Shown here one piece after another: positions 18,870 through 27,596 of a stretch of 27,596 bases of DNA. The position numbers and the translations under genes were made by a program. Within the stretch, counting starts at the first letter, position 1; every line of letters starts with the position of its first letter. Where the stretch lies: positions 13,266 to 40,861 of the forward strand of contig DGDX01000115.1 in NCBI GenBank assembly GCA_002385665.1, given 5' to 3'. The DNA is from Firmicutes bacterium UBA3941. Lineage in GTDB: Bacteria > Bacillota > Clostridia > Caldicoprobacterales > UBA3941. The notes beneath the pieces are model-generated. The model was not told the origin of the DNA. It saw only the letters and a list, made by a program, of their open reading frames with translations, and made no database searches.

Positions 18870-20252
18870 ATGCTTTTTGAAGAAACCATAGCTGCTATTG
18901 CTACTCCGCCGGGACAGGGCGGTATAGGTATAGTAAGAATCAGCGGTCCTAAAGCCTTGGATATTGCAAGGGAAATATTTGTTTTTCCGGGCAGCAGGAC
19001 ATATCCCTTTAAGGACAGGTATCTCCATTACGGGAAGGTAAAGGATAGTGATAATAGAATAATCGATGAGGTACTTTTAACATACATGAAGGCCCCAAGA
19101 TCATATACTGCAGAGGATGTGGTGGAAATACACTGTCACGGGGGTATCATATCGGTTAAAAATATACTTCAGGAGGTTATCAAAAAAGGAGCCAGGCTGG
19201 CCCAACCGGGTGAATTTACCAAGAGGGCATTTTTAAATGGCAGGATAGATCTGGCACAAGCAGAGGCGGTTATGGATCTTATTTCAGCAAAAACAGAGAG
19301 GTCAGCCAGGGTCTCTGCTAACCAAATAGTTGGGAGCCTTTCTGAGAAAATAAGGTCTATAAGAGAAAGACTTCTGGCCTTGATGGCTCATATAGAGGTA
19401 ACAATCGACTATCCTGAAGAGGATATAGACGAACCGATGATATTCTCCATGAGGGAGGAGATAGAGGAGATTATCGGAGAAATAGAGAAATTGTTAAAGA
19501 CGGCTGAGGAAGGTAAGATTATAAGGCAGGGTATCAAGGTGGTTATTGTCGGTAAAACGAATGTTGGCAAATCTTCTCTATTGAATGCCTTGCTTAGGGA
19601 AAATCGGGCAATAGTCACGGATATACCGGGAACTACCAGGGATATCATTGAAGACTTTATCAATATAAAAGGAATAGCGGTAAGAATAGTTGATACCGCA
19701 GGAATTAGAGAAACACCGGATCAAATTGAAAGGATAGGTATCCAAAGATCCAGACAAAACATGGATGAAGCTGATCTAATTATAATGGTTATAGATTCTT
19801 CAGAACCCTTAGGGTGTGAAGACAAGGAAATATTGGAACATATCAGGGATAAAAAGGCTTTGATTTTATTGAACAAGATAGACAGGACACCTGTTTTGAC
19901 CAGGGAAGATATAGTAAATGACTTAGGCGAGGACATTCCTGTTGTCAGTACCTCCTTAACCTTGGGGACCGGTATTGACAAAGTTGAGGATATGATATAT
20001 AGAATGTTTTTTAAAGGAGAAATAGAATCAGATCATGACGTTACAGTAACCAATATAAGGCATCAGGAAGCCTTGATTAGGTCCCAAAGCCAACTGGAGG
20101 ACGTTATTGAAGGTCTGGATGCACAAATACCCTTGGACATAGTTTCCATTGATTTGCGTGGAGCTTTAGACTCTTTGGGCAGTATTACCGGTGAAACTGT
20201 TACGGATGATCTGGTCGATAAGATATTTTCTGAGTTTTGTTTAGGAAAGTAG
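18870..20252 (+). CDS. mnmE: MnmE tRNA modification GTPase
   Basis: GTPase that with MnmG adds the (carboxymethyl)aminomethyl group at C5 of wobble U34 in certain tRNAs. The 460 residues have an N-terminal tetrahydrofolate-binding domain ([22 protein letters not shown]), a helical domain, and an inserted G domain with P-loop GKTNVGKSS (228-236), GTTRD, DTAG (275-278) and NKID (335-338). The C-terminal FCLGK carries the functional cysteine C457. GGGGAAGGAT precedes the ATG. The stop codon lies inside the mnmG ribosome site. Confidence 0.98.
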   Translation: MLFEETIAAIATPPGQGGIGIVRISGPKALDIAREIFVFPGSRTYPFKDRYLHYGKVKDSDNRIIDEVLLTYMKAPRSYTAEDVVEIHCHGGIISVKNILQEVIKKGARLAQPGEFTKRAFLNGRIDLAQAEAVMDLISAKTERSARVSANQIVGSLSEKIRSIRERLLALMAHIEVTIDYPEEDIDEPMIFSMREEIEEIIGEIEKLLKTAEEGKIIRQGIKVVIVGKTNVGKSSLLNALLRENRAIVTDIPGTTRDIIEDFINIKGIAVRIVDTAGIRETPDQIERIGIQRSRQNMDEADLIIMVIDSSEPLGCEDKEILEHIRDKKALILLNKIDRTPVLTREDIVNDLGEDIPVVSTSLTLGTGIDKVEDMIYRMFFKGEIESDHDVTVTNIRHQEALIRSQSQLEDVIEGLDAQIPLDIVSIDLRGALDSLGSITGETVTDDLVDKIFSEFCLGK

Positions 20253-20260
20253 GAGGAAAA

Positions 20261-22138
20261 ATGGAACTCTTTGCTGGAGAGTATGATGTAATAGTGATAG
20301 GGGGAGGCCATGCTGGATGTGAGGCTGCTCTGGCGTCATCGAGAATGGGATTCAGCACAGCCATGTTTGCCACCAACTTGGATAATATTGCTATGCTGGC
20401 ATGCAACCCTTCCATTGGGGGGACATCTAAGGGACATTTAGTTCGTGAAGTAGATGCCCTGGGCGGACAGATGGGGCTTAACATAGACGAGACTTTCATT
20501 CAAATAAGGATGTTGAATACAGGGAAGGGACCGGCTGTTCATTCTCTTAGGGCTCAGGCTGATAAACATGATTATCATAGGGTAATGAAAAGGACTTTAG
20601 AAGAACAACCAGGTTTGAGTATCTTTCAAGGAGAAATAGTGGAGATAAGGGAGAAAAACGGTAAGGTAGCCGGGGTTGTAACAGCCTTAGGGGATTATTT
20701 TACCTGTAGGGCAGTGGTAGTAGCCACTGGAGTATATCTAAAGAGTAGGATAATAATAGGCGAATATAGTGTTAATAGCGGACCCAACGGTTTTTATCCT
20801 GCTAATTCACTGTCGGACAATCTTAGGGATCTGGGATTTACAATGCAAAGATTTAAGACAGGTACTCCGGCAAGAATTGATGGAAATACAATTGATTACG
20901 ACAAAATGTATGTACAACCCGGAGATGAGGAGATAATTCCCTTTTCATTTTTGCATGACACCTTGACGAGGGAGCAGATACCCTGCTGGCTCACCTACAC
21001 TACCGAGAAAACCCATGATATTATAAGGGCCAATCTTCATAGGGCCCCCATGTATTCGGGTGAGATAGAGGGCGTCGGGGCCAGATATTGTCCCTCTGTG
21101 GAAGATAAGATAGTTAGGTTCCCGGATAAGAAGAGCCATCAGATATTTATTGAACCGGAAGGAAGATACACTAATGAGATGTATCCCCAAGGCTTATCTA
21201 CCAGCATGCCCATTGATGTACAGAGGGAAATGTATAGAAGTGTCCCAGGGTTGGAAAATGTGAAGATAATGCGACCGGCCTATGCAATCGAATATGATTG
21301 CATAGATTCAAAGGAATTAAAGCTATCACTGGAGAGCAAATCAATTGAAGGACTATTCTTTGCCGGTCAGATTAATGGAAGTTCTGGCTATGAGGAGGCG
21401 GCCGGACAAGGTATTATCGCAGGTATAAACGCAGTTCAGTATATTAGAAACAGAGATCCTGTCATATTGGATAGATCCCAGGGCTATATTGGTGTATTGA
21501 TAGATGACCTGGTTACCAAGGGAACCAATGAGCCTTACAGGATGATGACCTCGAGGGCCGAGTATCGGCTATTGCTCAGACAGGATAATGCCGATATGAG
21601 ACTGACCAGGATTGGTTATGATGTAGGCTTGGTAGATGATAAACGTTATGATTGGTTTATGAGGAAATGTGAAAGGGTGGAGAAGGAAATCAATAGGCTT
21701 AAAAACCTAATTCTATCCCCTACACAGGAAGTATTGAACTACCTTGAAAGAAAGGGTTCATCAGCTATAAAGAGTGGGATAAGTCTGTACGAGCTGCTAA
21801 AAAGGCCGGAGATTGTATATAAGGATATAGAGTATTTGGGCGGTAAGCAGGAAGGGCTTTTAAGACAGGATATAGAGCAGGTTGAAGTCTCTATAAAATA
21901 TGAGGGTTATATAGATAAGCAGCTAAGACAGGCTCAACAGTTTAAAAAGATGGAATCTAAAAAGTTACCCAGGGATATCGATTATACAAACATATCGGGA
22001 ATTAGGTTGGAAGCCAGACAAAAGCTAAATTTAATTAGGCCTGAATCCTTAGGGCAGGCCAGCAGGATTTCCGGGGTATCCCCTGCGGATATTTCAGTTT
22101 TGATGGTCTATTTGGAAAAAAGGAAGAGGGAGAATTAA
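20261..22138 (+). CDS. mnmG: MnmG tRNA U34 modification FAD enzyme
   Basis: FAD-dependent partner of MnmE in the U34 modification complex (also called GidA). The 625 residues show the dinucleotide fold [13 protein letters not shown] (11-23), [22 protein letters not shown], the signature [31 protein letters not shown], and the C-terminal tRNA-binding region after [18 protein letters not shown]. The ATG at 20261 is 5 bases behind GGAGG; an upstream in-frame TTG at 20237 lies inside mnmE and has no ribosome site. Tight coupling to mnmE and rsmG fits the usual operon. Confidence 0.98.
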   Translation: MELFAGEYDVIVIGGGHAGCEAALASSRMGFSTAMFATNLDNIAMLACNPSIGGTSKGHLVREVDALGGQMGLNIDETFIQIRMLNTGKGPAVHSLRAQADKHDYHRVMKRTLEEQPGLSIFQGEIVEIREKNGKVAGVVTALGDYFTCRAVVVATGVYLKSRIIIGEYSVNSGPNGFYPANSLSDNLRDLGFTMQRFKTGTPARIDGNTIDYDKMYVQPGDEEIIPFSFLHDTLTREQIPCWLTYTTEKTHDIIRANLHRAPMYSGEIEGVGARYCPSVEDKIVRFPDKKSHQIFIEPEGRYTNEMYPQGLSTSMPIDVQREMYRSVPGLENVKIMRPAYAIEYDCIDSKELKLSLESKSIEGLFFAGQINGSSGYEEAAGQGIIAGINAVQYIRNRDPVILDRSQGYIGVLIDDLVTKGTNEPYRMMTSRAEYRLLLRQDNADMRLTRIGYDVGLVDDKRYDWFMRKCERVEKEINRLKNLILSPTQEVLNYLERKGSSAIKSGISLYELLKRPEIVYKDIEYLGGKQEGLLRQDIEQVEVSIKYEGYIDKQLRQAQQFKKMESKKLPRDIDYTNISGIRLEARQKLNLIRPESLGQASRISGVSPADISVLMVYLEKRKREN

Positions 22139-22143
22139 AGGGG

Positions 22144-22866
22144 ATGGAACACGATCTTAGTAAATTGGAAATGGGTATAGAAGAGTTGGGTATTGAGATA
22201 ACCCGGGAACAACTTCAAAAGTTTGACAGATATATTGCCCTGTTAATTCAGTGGAACAAAGTTATGAATTTGACGGCCATAGTGGAACCCGAAGAAATAA
22301 TAGTAGATCATTTTTTGGATTCCCTTAGTATACTCAAGGAAGTAAAATTTGAGGGTACTATTTCTATAATTGATGTTGGGACCGGAGCAGGTTTTCCCGG
22401 GGTACCAATCAAGATAATGAAACCGGATATTCAAATAGTTCTCCTTGATTCTTTAAGGAAAAGGACCGAATTTTTGTCAGCCTTAAGGGATGAATTACAG
22501 CTGGAAGATATCGAAATCATACATTCAAGGGCAGAGGATTTAGCCAGAAAGGAAGAATATAGGGAGCATTTCGATTTTGCTCTCTCCAGGGCCGTTGCCC
22601 CCTTAAATATTTTAGCCGAATACTGTATGCCCTTTATAAAAAAAGGTGGCTTATTTATATCCTATAAGGGACCTGCGGCCCAGGATGAAATGGAAAAAGC
22701 CAGGAAGGCTATGGATATTTTAGGCGGTAAGGATGCCTGCAGCATTAAGGATGCCTACGTACCCTACTCAGACAAGACCCGCAAACTTATTTTAGTCAAA
22801 AAAATAACATTAAGCCCAAAAAAATATCCCCGTTCGCCAGGAAAAATAAAAAAATCGCCATTATAA
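22144..22866 (+). CDS. rsmG: 16S rRNA m7G527 methyltransferase
   Basis: SAM-dependent methyltransferase modifying G527 of 16S rRNA (also called GidB). The 240 residues include the N-terminal helix set, IQWNKVMNLTAI, the SAM loop IDVGTGAGFPGVP, and SRAVAPLNILAEYCMPF. The ATG at 22144 follows mnmG by 5 bases. Its ribosome site is unclear, since GGGG abuts the ATG and AGGGAG lies about 13 bases away, so translation is probably coupled to mnmG. A lysine/proline-rich C-terminal extension (SPKKYPRSPGKIKKSPL) follows the conserved domain. Confidence 0.95.
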   Translation: MEHDLSKLEMGIEELGIEITREQLQKFDRYIALLIQWNKVMNLTAIVEPEEIIVDHFLDSLSILKEVKFEGTISIIDVGTGAGFPGVPIKIMKPDIQIVLLDSLRKRTEFLSALRDELQLEDIEIIHSRAEDLARKEEYREHFDFALSRAVAPLNILAEYCMPFIKKGGLFISYKGPAAQDEMEKARKAMDILGGKDACSIKDAYVPYSDKTRKLILVKKITLSPKKYPRSPGKIKKSPL

Positions 22867-23022
22867 TGACTCTCTTTGTGGTAAAATAGTAGAATGGGTC
22901 GTAAAACGGAGAAAAAGCCTGCAAATCCTATATATACTATATATAAATCAGAATAATACCCCAAAAAGAAGGAATATAAGAAAATATGGAGAATAGTATA
23001 TTTAGGATTTGGAGGTGGCGAT

Positions 23023-23871
23023 ATGATTTCTTTTAAAGGCATTCAAAACAGTATTAGCCTAAGGCGAGATAATAAGCAGGTTTTCGAAAGGATTCCAGTG
23101 TTGGATATTAAACCGAACCCCTATCAGCCAAGAAAAAGCTTTTCACATCAGAGCTTGGAGGAGCTATCCAATTCCATTAAGGAAAATGGTTTAATTCATC
23201 CGATAACTGTAAGGAAGAACACTTTAGGCGGATATGAATTGGTAGCCGGAGAAAGAAGGCTTAGAGCCGCAAAAATGGCTGGTCTAGAGGATATACCCGC
23301 AATGGTTATTTCTGGTGATGAGATGGATCTGGCAATTATGGCAATGGTAGAAAACCTTCAGAGAGAGGATCTCCATTATTTAGAGGAAGCTAAAGGATAT
23401 GCCGCGCTAATTCATGACCATGGTCTTACCCAAGAGGAATTAGCTAAGAAGGTTGGAAAGAGCCAATCAACAATAGCGAATAAGATTCGTCTTTTACGGT
23501 TATCCGAAGAGATAAAGGAAATGTTGGTAGTTAACCGTTTGACAGAACGGCATGCCAGAGCACTTCTAAGATTGCCCGATGATGATCTACGTAAAAAAGC
23601 TCTGAAAAGAATAATTGATCGAAACTTAAATGTTAAAGATACTGAAGCCTATATAGAAAAGATCTTGCAAAGGATTCAAAGAAGCGGTAAGGAACCTTTA
23701 CGAAAGACTAAGATTAATGGACATATGGATTTTAGAATATACATAAATACCATCAAGCACGCCGTAGGTATGATGAAGGATTATGGCATAACACCCCAAA
23801 TAAAGGAGGTTGTTACCGAGGAAAGTATAGAAATAATAGTGACTATTCCTAAAGCAAAAGTCTTTAATTAA
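23023..23871 (+). CDS. noc: Noc nucleoid occlusion protein (ParB paralogue)
   Basis: ParB-family CTPase clamp that, in B. subtilis, binds Noc-box sites and holds DNA at the membrane so that FtsZ does not cut across the nucleoid. The 282 residues have a short N-terminal arm (MISFKGIQNSISLRR), the ParB/Srx domain with GERRLRA (76-82) and ENLQRED (110-116), a helix-turn-helix around 135-160 (LTQEELAKKVGKSQSTIANKIRLLRL), and a Noc-like C-terminal strand region ending VTIPKAKVFN. It lies between rsmG and parA, the standard noc position, and differs from the canonical parB at 25019. GGAGGTG precedes the ATG. I saw no perfect Noc box in the window. Confidence 0.9.
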   Translation: MISFKGIQNSISLRRDNKQVFERIPVLDIKPNPYQPRKSFSHQSLEELSNSIKENGLIHPITVRKNTLGGYELVAGERRLRAAKMAGLEDIPAMVISGDEMDLAIMAMVENLQREDLHYLEEAKGYAALIHDHGLTQEELAKKVGKSQSTIANKIRLLRLSEEIKEMLVVNRLTERHARALLRLPDDDLRKKALKRIIDRNLNVKDTEAYIEKILQRIQRSGKEPLRKTKINGHMDFRIYINTIKHAVGMMKDYGITPQIKEVVTEESIEIIVTIPKAKVFN

Positions 23872-24238
23872 TTGTTATATAATATTTAATAAAAAAGAAT
23901 TTAATTATTAGTACATTTTTAACTGATCCTTTCATGCTGGGGTTAAATACACAGTTTTTTTTAGCAATTCTAAAAAACATATGACAGTCTGATAAGTGAT
24001 ATCTTATATAGCTTAACAGAAATTATAAGGTAAGAACTGGCTACTGGAATTGTTGAGGAAAAATTCATTTCGGGTAAAGCTTTTATCTACCTTTTATTTT
24101 TTCATTTCTTTATGTAAATCAAAAAAAATTAATGTATAATGCGATAAAAATAGACATTTCACCTTTTTATTATAAAAAGAACTTTAAAGTATAATGAATA
24201 TAAACTATAATGTATTAAAGAGCAGATAAGGAGTTGTT
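23872..24238. other. AT-rich noc-parA intergenic region
   Basis: No gene is seen in these 367 bases. The half next to parA holds three TATAATG hexamer-plus-G motifs, with TATAAT at 24135-24140, 24190-24195 and 24206-24211. The middle one has a partial -35, TTATTA, at 17 bases, and is the best parAB promoter candidate. A weak A/T stem (TTTTTTAG at 23957-23964 with CTAAAAAA at 23970-23977) may be part of the noc 3' end, but it lacks GC pairs. ATAAG/CTTAT near 23995-24006 forms another small inverted repeat. No parS is present here. Confidence 0.45.
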
Positions 24239-25018
24239 ATGATGTCTAAAGTTTATGCCATAGCCAACCAAAAAGGTGGTGTGGGTAAAACTACTACCAA
24301 CATTAATTTGGCGGCGAATCTGGCTATTCTAGGAAAGAGGGTATTAACAATTGATATTGACCCTCAAGGAAACACCACAAGCGGCTTGGGTATAGCAAAA
24401 AGCGGAAACGATTTTCCATCTGTCTATGATGTGTTGATAAATGGATCAGATATTAGAGATTCGATTGTCAAGACCCAGGTAAATAACTTGGACATTGTTA
24501 CATCTAACTTACAACTGGCAGGGGCAGAAGTCGAGCTGGTAATGATGGATTCCAGGGAGTATATTTTAAAGAATGCTATCGAAGTAATAAAGGATGAATA
24601 CGATTATATCTTTATCGATTGTCCTCCTTCTCTGGGTTTATTGACCATTAATGCTCTCACTGCAGCAGATGGTGTAATTATACCTATACAATGCGAGTTT
24701 TTTGCCCTGGAAGGATTAACACAATTGTTAAATACTATACAGCGGGTAAATAAGATGTCAAATCCAGGCCTTGAAGTAGAAGGAGTGGTATTAACAATGT
24801 TTAACGCGAGAACCAACCTTTCTATTCAAGTGGTTGAAGAAGTAAAAAGGCATTTTCGGGACAAGCTTTTTACAACCATTATCCCCAGGAATGTAAGGTT
24901 GGGAGAAGCACCCAGCCATGGCTTACCCATACATATGTATGATCCAAGGTGTGTAGGAGCCGTCTCTTATGCAGAATTGGCTCAGGAATTTTTGGATAGA
25001 GAGAGGGAGGCGGTATAG
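24239..25018 (+). CDS. parA: ParA/Soj chromosome partition ATPase
   Basis: Deviant Walker-type ATPase that moves ParB-parS complexes and, in B. subtilis (Soj), regulates DnaA. The 259 residues open with the deviant Walker A KGGVGKTTT (about 12-20), followed by DIDPQGNTTSGLG, Walker B YIFIDCPPSLG, and the C-terminal PRNVRLGEAPSHG segment. Two consecutive ATG codons (24239 and 24242) are both within range of AAGGAG at 24228-24233; the second gives the usual MSK start. The stop is directly followed by the parB ATG. Confidence 0.97.
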   Translation: MMSKVYAIANQKGGVGKTTTNINLAANLAILGKRVLTIDIDPQGNTTSGLGIAKSGNDFPSVYDVLINGSDIRDSIVKTQVNNLDIVTSNLQLAGAEVELVMMDSREYILKNAIEVIKDEYDYIFIDCPPSLGLLTINALTAADGVIIPIQCEFFALEGLTQLLNTIQRVNKMSNPGLEVEGVVLTMFNARTNLSIQVVEEVKRHFRDKLFTTIIPRNVRLGEAPSHGLPIHMYDPRCVGAVSYAELAQEFLDREREAV

Positions 25019-25885
25019 ATGGCAAGAAGGGGACTTGGTAAGGGTTTGGATGCTTTGTTCCAAACTTATGAAACTGAAATCAATGACAATGAAAATAAAA
25101 CTGGCCAAAGAACAGAATTGAGAATTAATGATATAGATCCAAACATTGACCAACCGAGGCAACACTTCGATCAAGAATCAATTAATGAACTGGGAAAGTC
25201 AATTCTGGAACATGGAGTTGTACAGCCTATCTTGGTAAAACAAAATAACGGCAGGTATACTATAATAGCCGGAGAAAGGCGTTGGCGGGCAGCAAGGACC
25301 GTCGGTTTGGAAAAAATACCGGCGATTATATTGGATATAGATGAAAAGAAAATGTTGGAGATAGCCCTCATTGAAAACTTACAACGAGAGGACCTCAATC
25401 CTATAGAGGAAGCCGAGGGAATAAACAACCTTATGAAGGACTACAATCTTACACAAGAGGAGGTTGCTTCAAAGATAGGGAAGAGTCGATCTGCGATTGC
25501 AAACACCTTAAGATTGTTAAGGCTTCCTGATGAGGTTAGGGACCTCTTAGCAGAAAACTCCTTAAATCCTGGTCACGCGAGGGCTTTGTTAGGACTGGAA
25601 GAAGAAAAGACCATAATAGAATTAGCAAGATTAATCGTCCAGGAAGATTTAAGTGTAAGACAGGTAGAAAACCTGGTTAAGAAACATAAGGAGAAAAAGA
25701 AAAGAAGTAAAAACAAGACTAAGACAGAAAAACCCACCTTTATAATGGAACTTGAGTCACGAATGGAAGAGGCACTGGGAACCAGGGTAAATATCCAGCC
25801 TGGAAAAAGAAAGGGCATCATAGGAATCGAGTATTACAGTGATGATGATCTAGAAAGGCTAATTGAAAAGATCGAAGGAAACTAA
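25019..25885 (+). CDS. parB: ParB/Spo0J chromosome partition protein
   Basis: CTP-dependent DNA clamp that loads at parS, spreads, and recruits SMC to the origin region. The 288 residues begin with the classic MARRGLGKGLDALF, the ParA-contacting arm. The CTP-binding domain has GERRWRA (85-91) and ENLQRED (119-125). A helix-turn-helix (about 144-168) and a Lys-rich linker (KKHKEKKKRSKNKTK) precede the dimerisation domain. It abuts parA with no gap (TAGATG) and has GGGAGG upstream. Its TAA stop lies inside the palindrome around the first parS. Confidence 0.97.
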   Translation: MARRGLGKGLDALFQTYETEINDNENKTGQRTELRINDIDPNIDQPRQHFDQESINELGKSILEHGVVQPILVKQNNGRYTIIAGERRWRAARTVGLEKIPAIILDIDEKKMLEIALIENLQREDLNPIEEAEGINNLMKDYNLTQEEVASKIGKSRSAIANTLRLLRLPDEVRDLLAENSLNPGHARALLGLEEEKTIIELARLIVQEDLSVRQVENLVKKHKEKKKRSKNKTKTEKPTFIMELESRMEEALGTRVNIQPGKRKGIIGIEYYSDDDLERLIEKIEGN

Positions 25886-25890
25886 AGGGA

Positions 25891-25906
25891 TGTTTCACGT
25901 GAAACA
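25891..25906. promoter_or_regulatory. parS site 1
   Basis: TGTTTCACGTGAAACA, an exact match to the consensus parS bound by ParB. It sits in the centre of a 32-base perfect palindrome (25883-25914) with GGGA/TCCC flanks, overlapping the parB stop codon. As RNA the palindrome could also fold as a hairpin ending the parB transcript. Confidence 0.97.
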
Positions 25907-25929
25907 TCCCTTTAATTACACCCACCAAT

Positions 25930-25945
25930 TGTTTCACGTGAAACA
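25930..25945. promoter_or_regulatory. parS site 2
   Basis: A second exact TGTTTCACGTGAAACA, with its centre 39 bases from that of site 1, inside a 28-base perfect palindrome (25924-25951) with different flanks (ACCAATT/AATTGGT). It lies between the convergent parB and cvpA genes. Confidence 0.97.
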
Positions 25946-25975
25946 ATTGGTCTAATAGCTATGACAAGCAGCTAA

Positions 25976-26677
25976 CTAAATAAATCCTTTAACAAAGGCA
26001 GTAAAGAAGTTAGCATCTAAAAAGAAATCTAATAGCTTAGAGCTGCCTAAAAAGCGTTCAAGGAAATGGGCGGGTATAATCAGATATAATAAAGGTAAAA
26101 AGGCAAAAGCTATAAATAAGAACAAACCACCGCGAAAGAATCCCAGAGCACCGGCAGACAAGCTGTCATACCTTCTCAATACAGGAAGATCTGTAATGTT
26201 CCTTATCAAAGATATTACAATCGTTGATAGAAGCTGTAACACAAGAAATATTATTATAAAGCTCATCAAATTGACTATGGTATTGGCAACAGTATAATCT
26301 ATGTACTCTCCTAAGCTATCCAACCCTTCCAAGCATTGATTGGTAAGATTAAATTCCAGATTCTTGGTGAAAGGATTAGGCAAGCCGGTTTTTTGAACAA
26401 ACTCTGTAATTTGCTCATTGGAAAGGGAAGATACGGGCAAGACCTTGTCGGCGTAGGCTATCTTAGACGAACCTTCAGAATAATATACGATTTTATCTAC
26501 CAGATCCGGGAACCGCTTTGTAAGGGTCTTGGACAGGGTGGGATGAAGAAGTAAAGAAAGGGCCCAGGATACAATAAAAGAAATTAGATTATAAAGTGAA
26601 ACTGTAAAACCATAGTACATTCCAAGCAGTACGCTAATGCCTAGAACTGAAAAAATACCTAAATCTATATAATTCAT
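25976..26677 (-). CDS. CvpA-family membrane protein
   Basis: A 233-residue integral membrane protein of the CvpA family (named after colicin V production; its molecular role in Firmicutes is not settled). Four hydrophobic segments are visible, at about 5-22, 26-44, 133-157 and 177-201. A roughly 85-residue hydrophilic loop lies between the second and third, and the family motif SAGALGFFRGGLFLF is at 174-188. Its ATG overlaps the stop of the upstream gene (ATGA), and AGGAGG lies 10 bases before it. It converges on parB, with the twin parS sites between them. Confidence 0.85.
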   Translation of the reverse strand: MNYIDLGIFSVLGISVLLGMYYGFTVSLYNLISFIVSWALSLLLHPTLSKTLTKRFPDLVDKIVYYSEGSSKIAYADKVLPVSSLSNEQITEFVQKTGLPNPFTKNLEFNLTNQCLEGLDSLGEYIDYTVANTIVNLMSFIIIFLVLQLLSTIVISLIRNITDLPVLRRYDSLSAGALGFFRGGLFLFIAFAFLPLLYLIIPAHFLERFLGSSKLLDFFLDANFFTAFVKGFI

Positions 26678-27596
26678 AATGAGTTATCCTCCTGTTCAAT
26701 GCCATAAAATTGTAGAGTATCATCCTGATGAACAATTAAAAACCTTGAATCATCATAAGGATTCCACAATACTCTAGTTGCATCCTTATCAATAGGGTAT
26801 TCTTCTTCTACATTTCCATCTTGGTCGAAGATGAGTAATTTTTTCCCGTATTGAATCCCTGCAAACTTATCCTTATAGGGACAAATGCTTGTTAGATTTA
26901 TCGGGAGAGTTATTCCTTTTTTCTCGCCGCTTTTCCCGATGAAAATGCCATTATAAAGCTCCGTAGAATCATCGACATTAAGAAAATGATCCAAACCTAC
27001 CAGCAATCCATACTCATTTTGAGCAATTTGAAAATTGGATGAATACCTACTCTCAACTCGCCATTCCATTTCATTCTCCATATTGTAGCACACAATTCCC
27101 TGATTGCCAAACAAAATTGTATGCTGTGGGTATCTAAAAACCTTATAAAACATTTTGTCTATGGCTGTAATTACTCCGACTAAGGTCGGTTTACCATCAT
27201 AGTGTAAAACCTTTGAGGATGGGAAGGGAGCACTTACATCCAAAGTCAAGATCGATAACGATGAATCTTCTTGGGATCTGCTGGAATCCACAAAATATAG
27301 GTCTTTATCAAATCCAAAATCAAAGAGCATCAAATTATCCACATCTAAAAACTTGGGGATAAGGATCCCTGCTTCACCCTCTTCAATTAATAAAAGGTAG
27401 TTAGGATACTCTTCCATCTTCACTACAGGTTGCGTTAGATCGTAAAAATGGACTAAGTTTCCCGACTCAATCTTATAAATAGTCTTATTATCAATAAGTA
27501 TATATCCATGGGTGATATCCGTTATACTATAGTTTTGATTGTCGATACTCTCAAATTTATATGGAAAGGATCCAATTTGTCCATTATTGTCATAGA
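26674..27596 (-). CDS. DUF5711-like protein, N-terminus outside window
   Basis: The minus-strand frame is open from the right window edge to the TGA at 26674-26676. The GTG at 27423 is therefore an internal codon and not the start, and the true N-terminus is beyond the window. The visible 307 residues contain repeated short beta-strand units with Asp/Asn-Gly turns (YDNNGQIGSF, IFDQDGNVEEEYPI, NGIFIGKSGEKKGITLP), as in beta-propeller or WD-like folds. The pattern and the coupling to a CvpA gene next to parB suggest the clostridial DUF5711 family, usually membrane-anchored by an N-terminal segment not visible here. Function is unknown. It overlaps the CvpA gene by 4 bases and is probably co-translated with it. 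Confidence 0.7.
   Translation of the reverse strand, partial: YDNNGQIGSFPYKFESIDNQNYSITDITHGYILIDNKTIYKIESGNLVHFYDLTQPVVKMEEYPNYLLLIEEGEAGILIPKFLDVDNLMLFDFGFDKDLYFVDSSRSQEDSSLSILTLDVSAPFPSSKVLHYDGKPTLVGVITAIDKMFYKVFRYPQHTILFGNQGIVCYNMENEMEWRVESRYSSNFQIAQNEYGLLVGLDHFLNVDDSTELYNGIFIGKSGEKKGITLPINLTSICPYKDKFAGIQYGKKLLIFDQDGNVEEEYPIDKDATRVLWNPYDDSRFLIVHQDDTLQFYGIEQEDNSL

Noticed and set aside
22893..22955. Possible 20-codon ORF (MGRKTEKKPANPIYTIYKSE) between rsmG and noc
   Set aside because: No ribosome binding site precedes its ATG, and the AT-rich gap makes such short frames likely by chance.
22764..23042. Minus-strand frame of 92 codons spanning the rsmG-noc gap
   Set aside because: It overlaps both real genes, has no ribosome site, and its composition is that of an antisense shadow.
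23023..23871. Second copy of parB
   Set aside because: Gene position after rsmG, the N-terminal arm without the GLGKGLDALF motif and the Noc-like C-terminus fit Noc better than ParB.
23957..23977. Terminator after noc
   Set aside because: The stem is nearly all A-T and has no clear T tract after it, so it does not meet a reasonable standard for an intrinsic terminator.

Overview
This is the replication-origin region of a low-GC, endospore-forming Gram-positive bacterium, most likely a member of the class Clostridia. The evidence is the Bacillus/Clostridium-type gene order (dnaA-dnaN-yaaA-recF-remB-gyrB-gyrA on one side, rpmH-rnpA-yidD-yidC-jag-mnmE-mnmG-rsmG-noc-parA-parB on the other), CotF-like spore coat genes, a clostridial-style MurG, and frequent TTG/GTG starts with AGGAGG ribosome sites. 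I cannot name the genus from sequence alone. I see no tRNA, rRNA, CRISPR array, insertion sequence, prophage or defence island. The window is mostly conserved housekeeping DNA, and its interest lies in the origin, partition and leader architecture.

Layout. From 1 to 1166 (minus strand) is a glutaminyl-tRNA synthetase gene cut by the window edge. Divergent from it, on the plus strand, are argS and murG, a strong terminator, and two CotF-type coat genes; the first of these is frameshifted by one base in an A run. A hairpin at 5227-5248 separates them from the convergent minus-strand block. That block reads, in transcription order from 15239 down to 5261: dnaA, dnaN, yaaA, recF, remB, gyrB, gyrA, and a branched-chain aminotransferase (ilvE) 44 bases behind gyrA.

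The origin appears bipartite. A cluster of DnaA boxes lies upstream of dnaA (15572-15745). A second element lies between dnaA and dnaN, with two perfect DnaA boxes, a run of DnaA-trio-like triplets and an AT-rich tract (13732-13869). To the right, a near-consensus promoter drives rpmH, followed by a short attenuator-like hairpin, rnpA, yidD, yidC and khpB/jag (protein biogenesis, RNase P, membrane insertion). An intrinsic terminator sits immediately before mnmE-mnmG-rsmG (tRNA U34 modification and 16S rRNA methylation). Next come noc (nucleoid occlusion), a 367-base AT-rich gap, and parA-parB (chromosome partition). Two perfect parS sites, each inside a longer perfect palindrome, lie between parB and a convergent minus-strand pair: a CvpA-family membrane protein and a DUF5711-like protein cut by the right edge.

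Together the genes cover initiation (DnaA, oriC), the sliding clamp, gap repair (RecF), supercoiling (gyrase), segregation (ParAB-parS) and coupling of division to the nucleoid (Noc). Replication forks leaving the origin would be co-directional with most genes but head-on with argS, murG and the coat genes on the left and with cvpA and its partner on the right.
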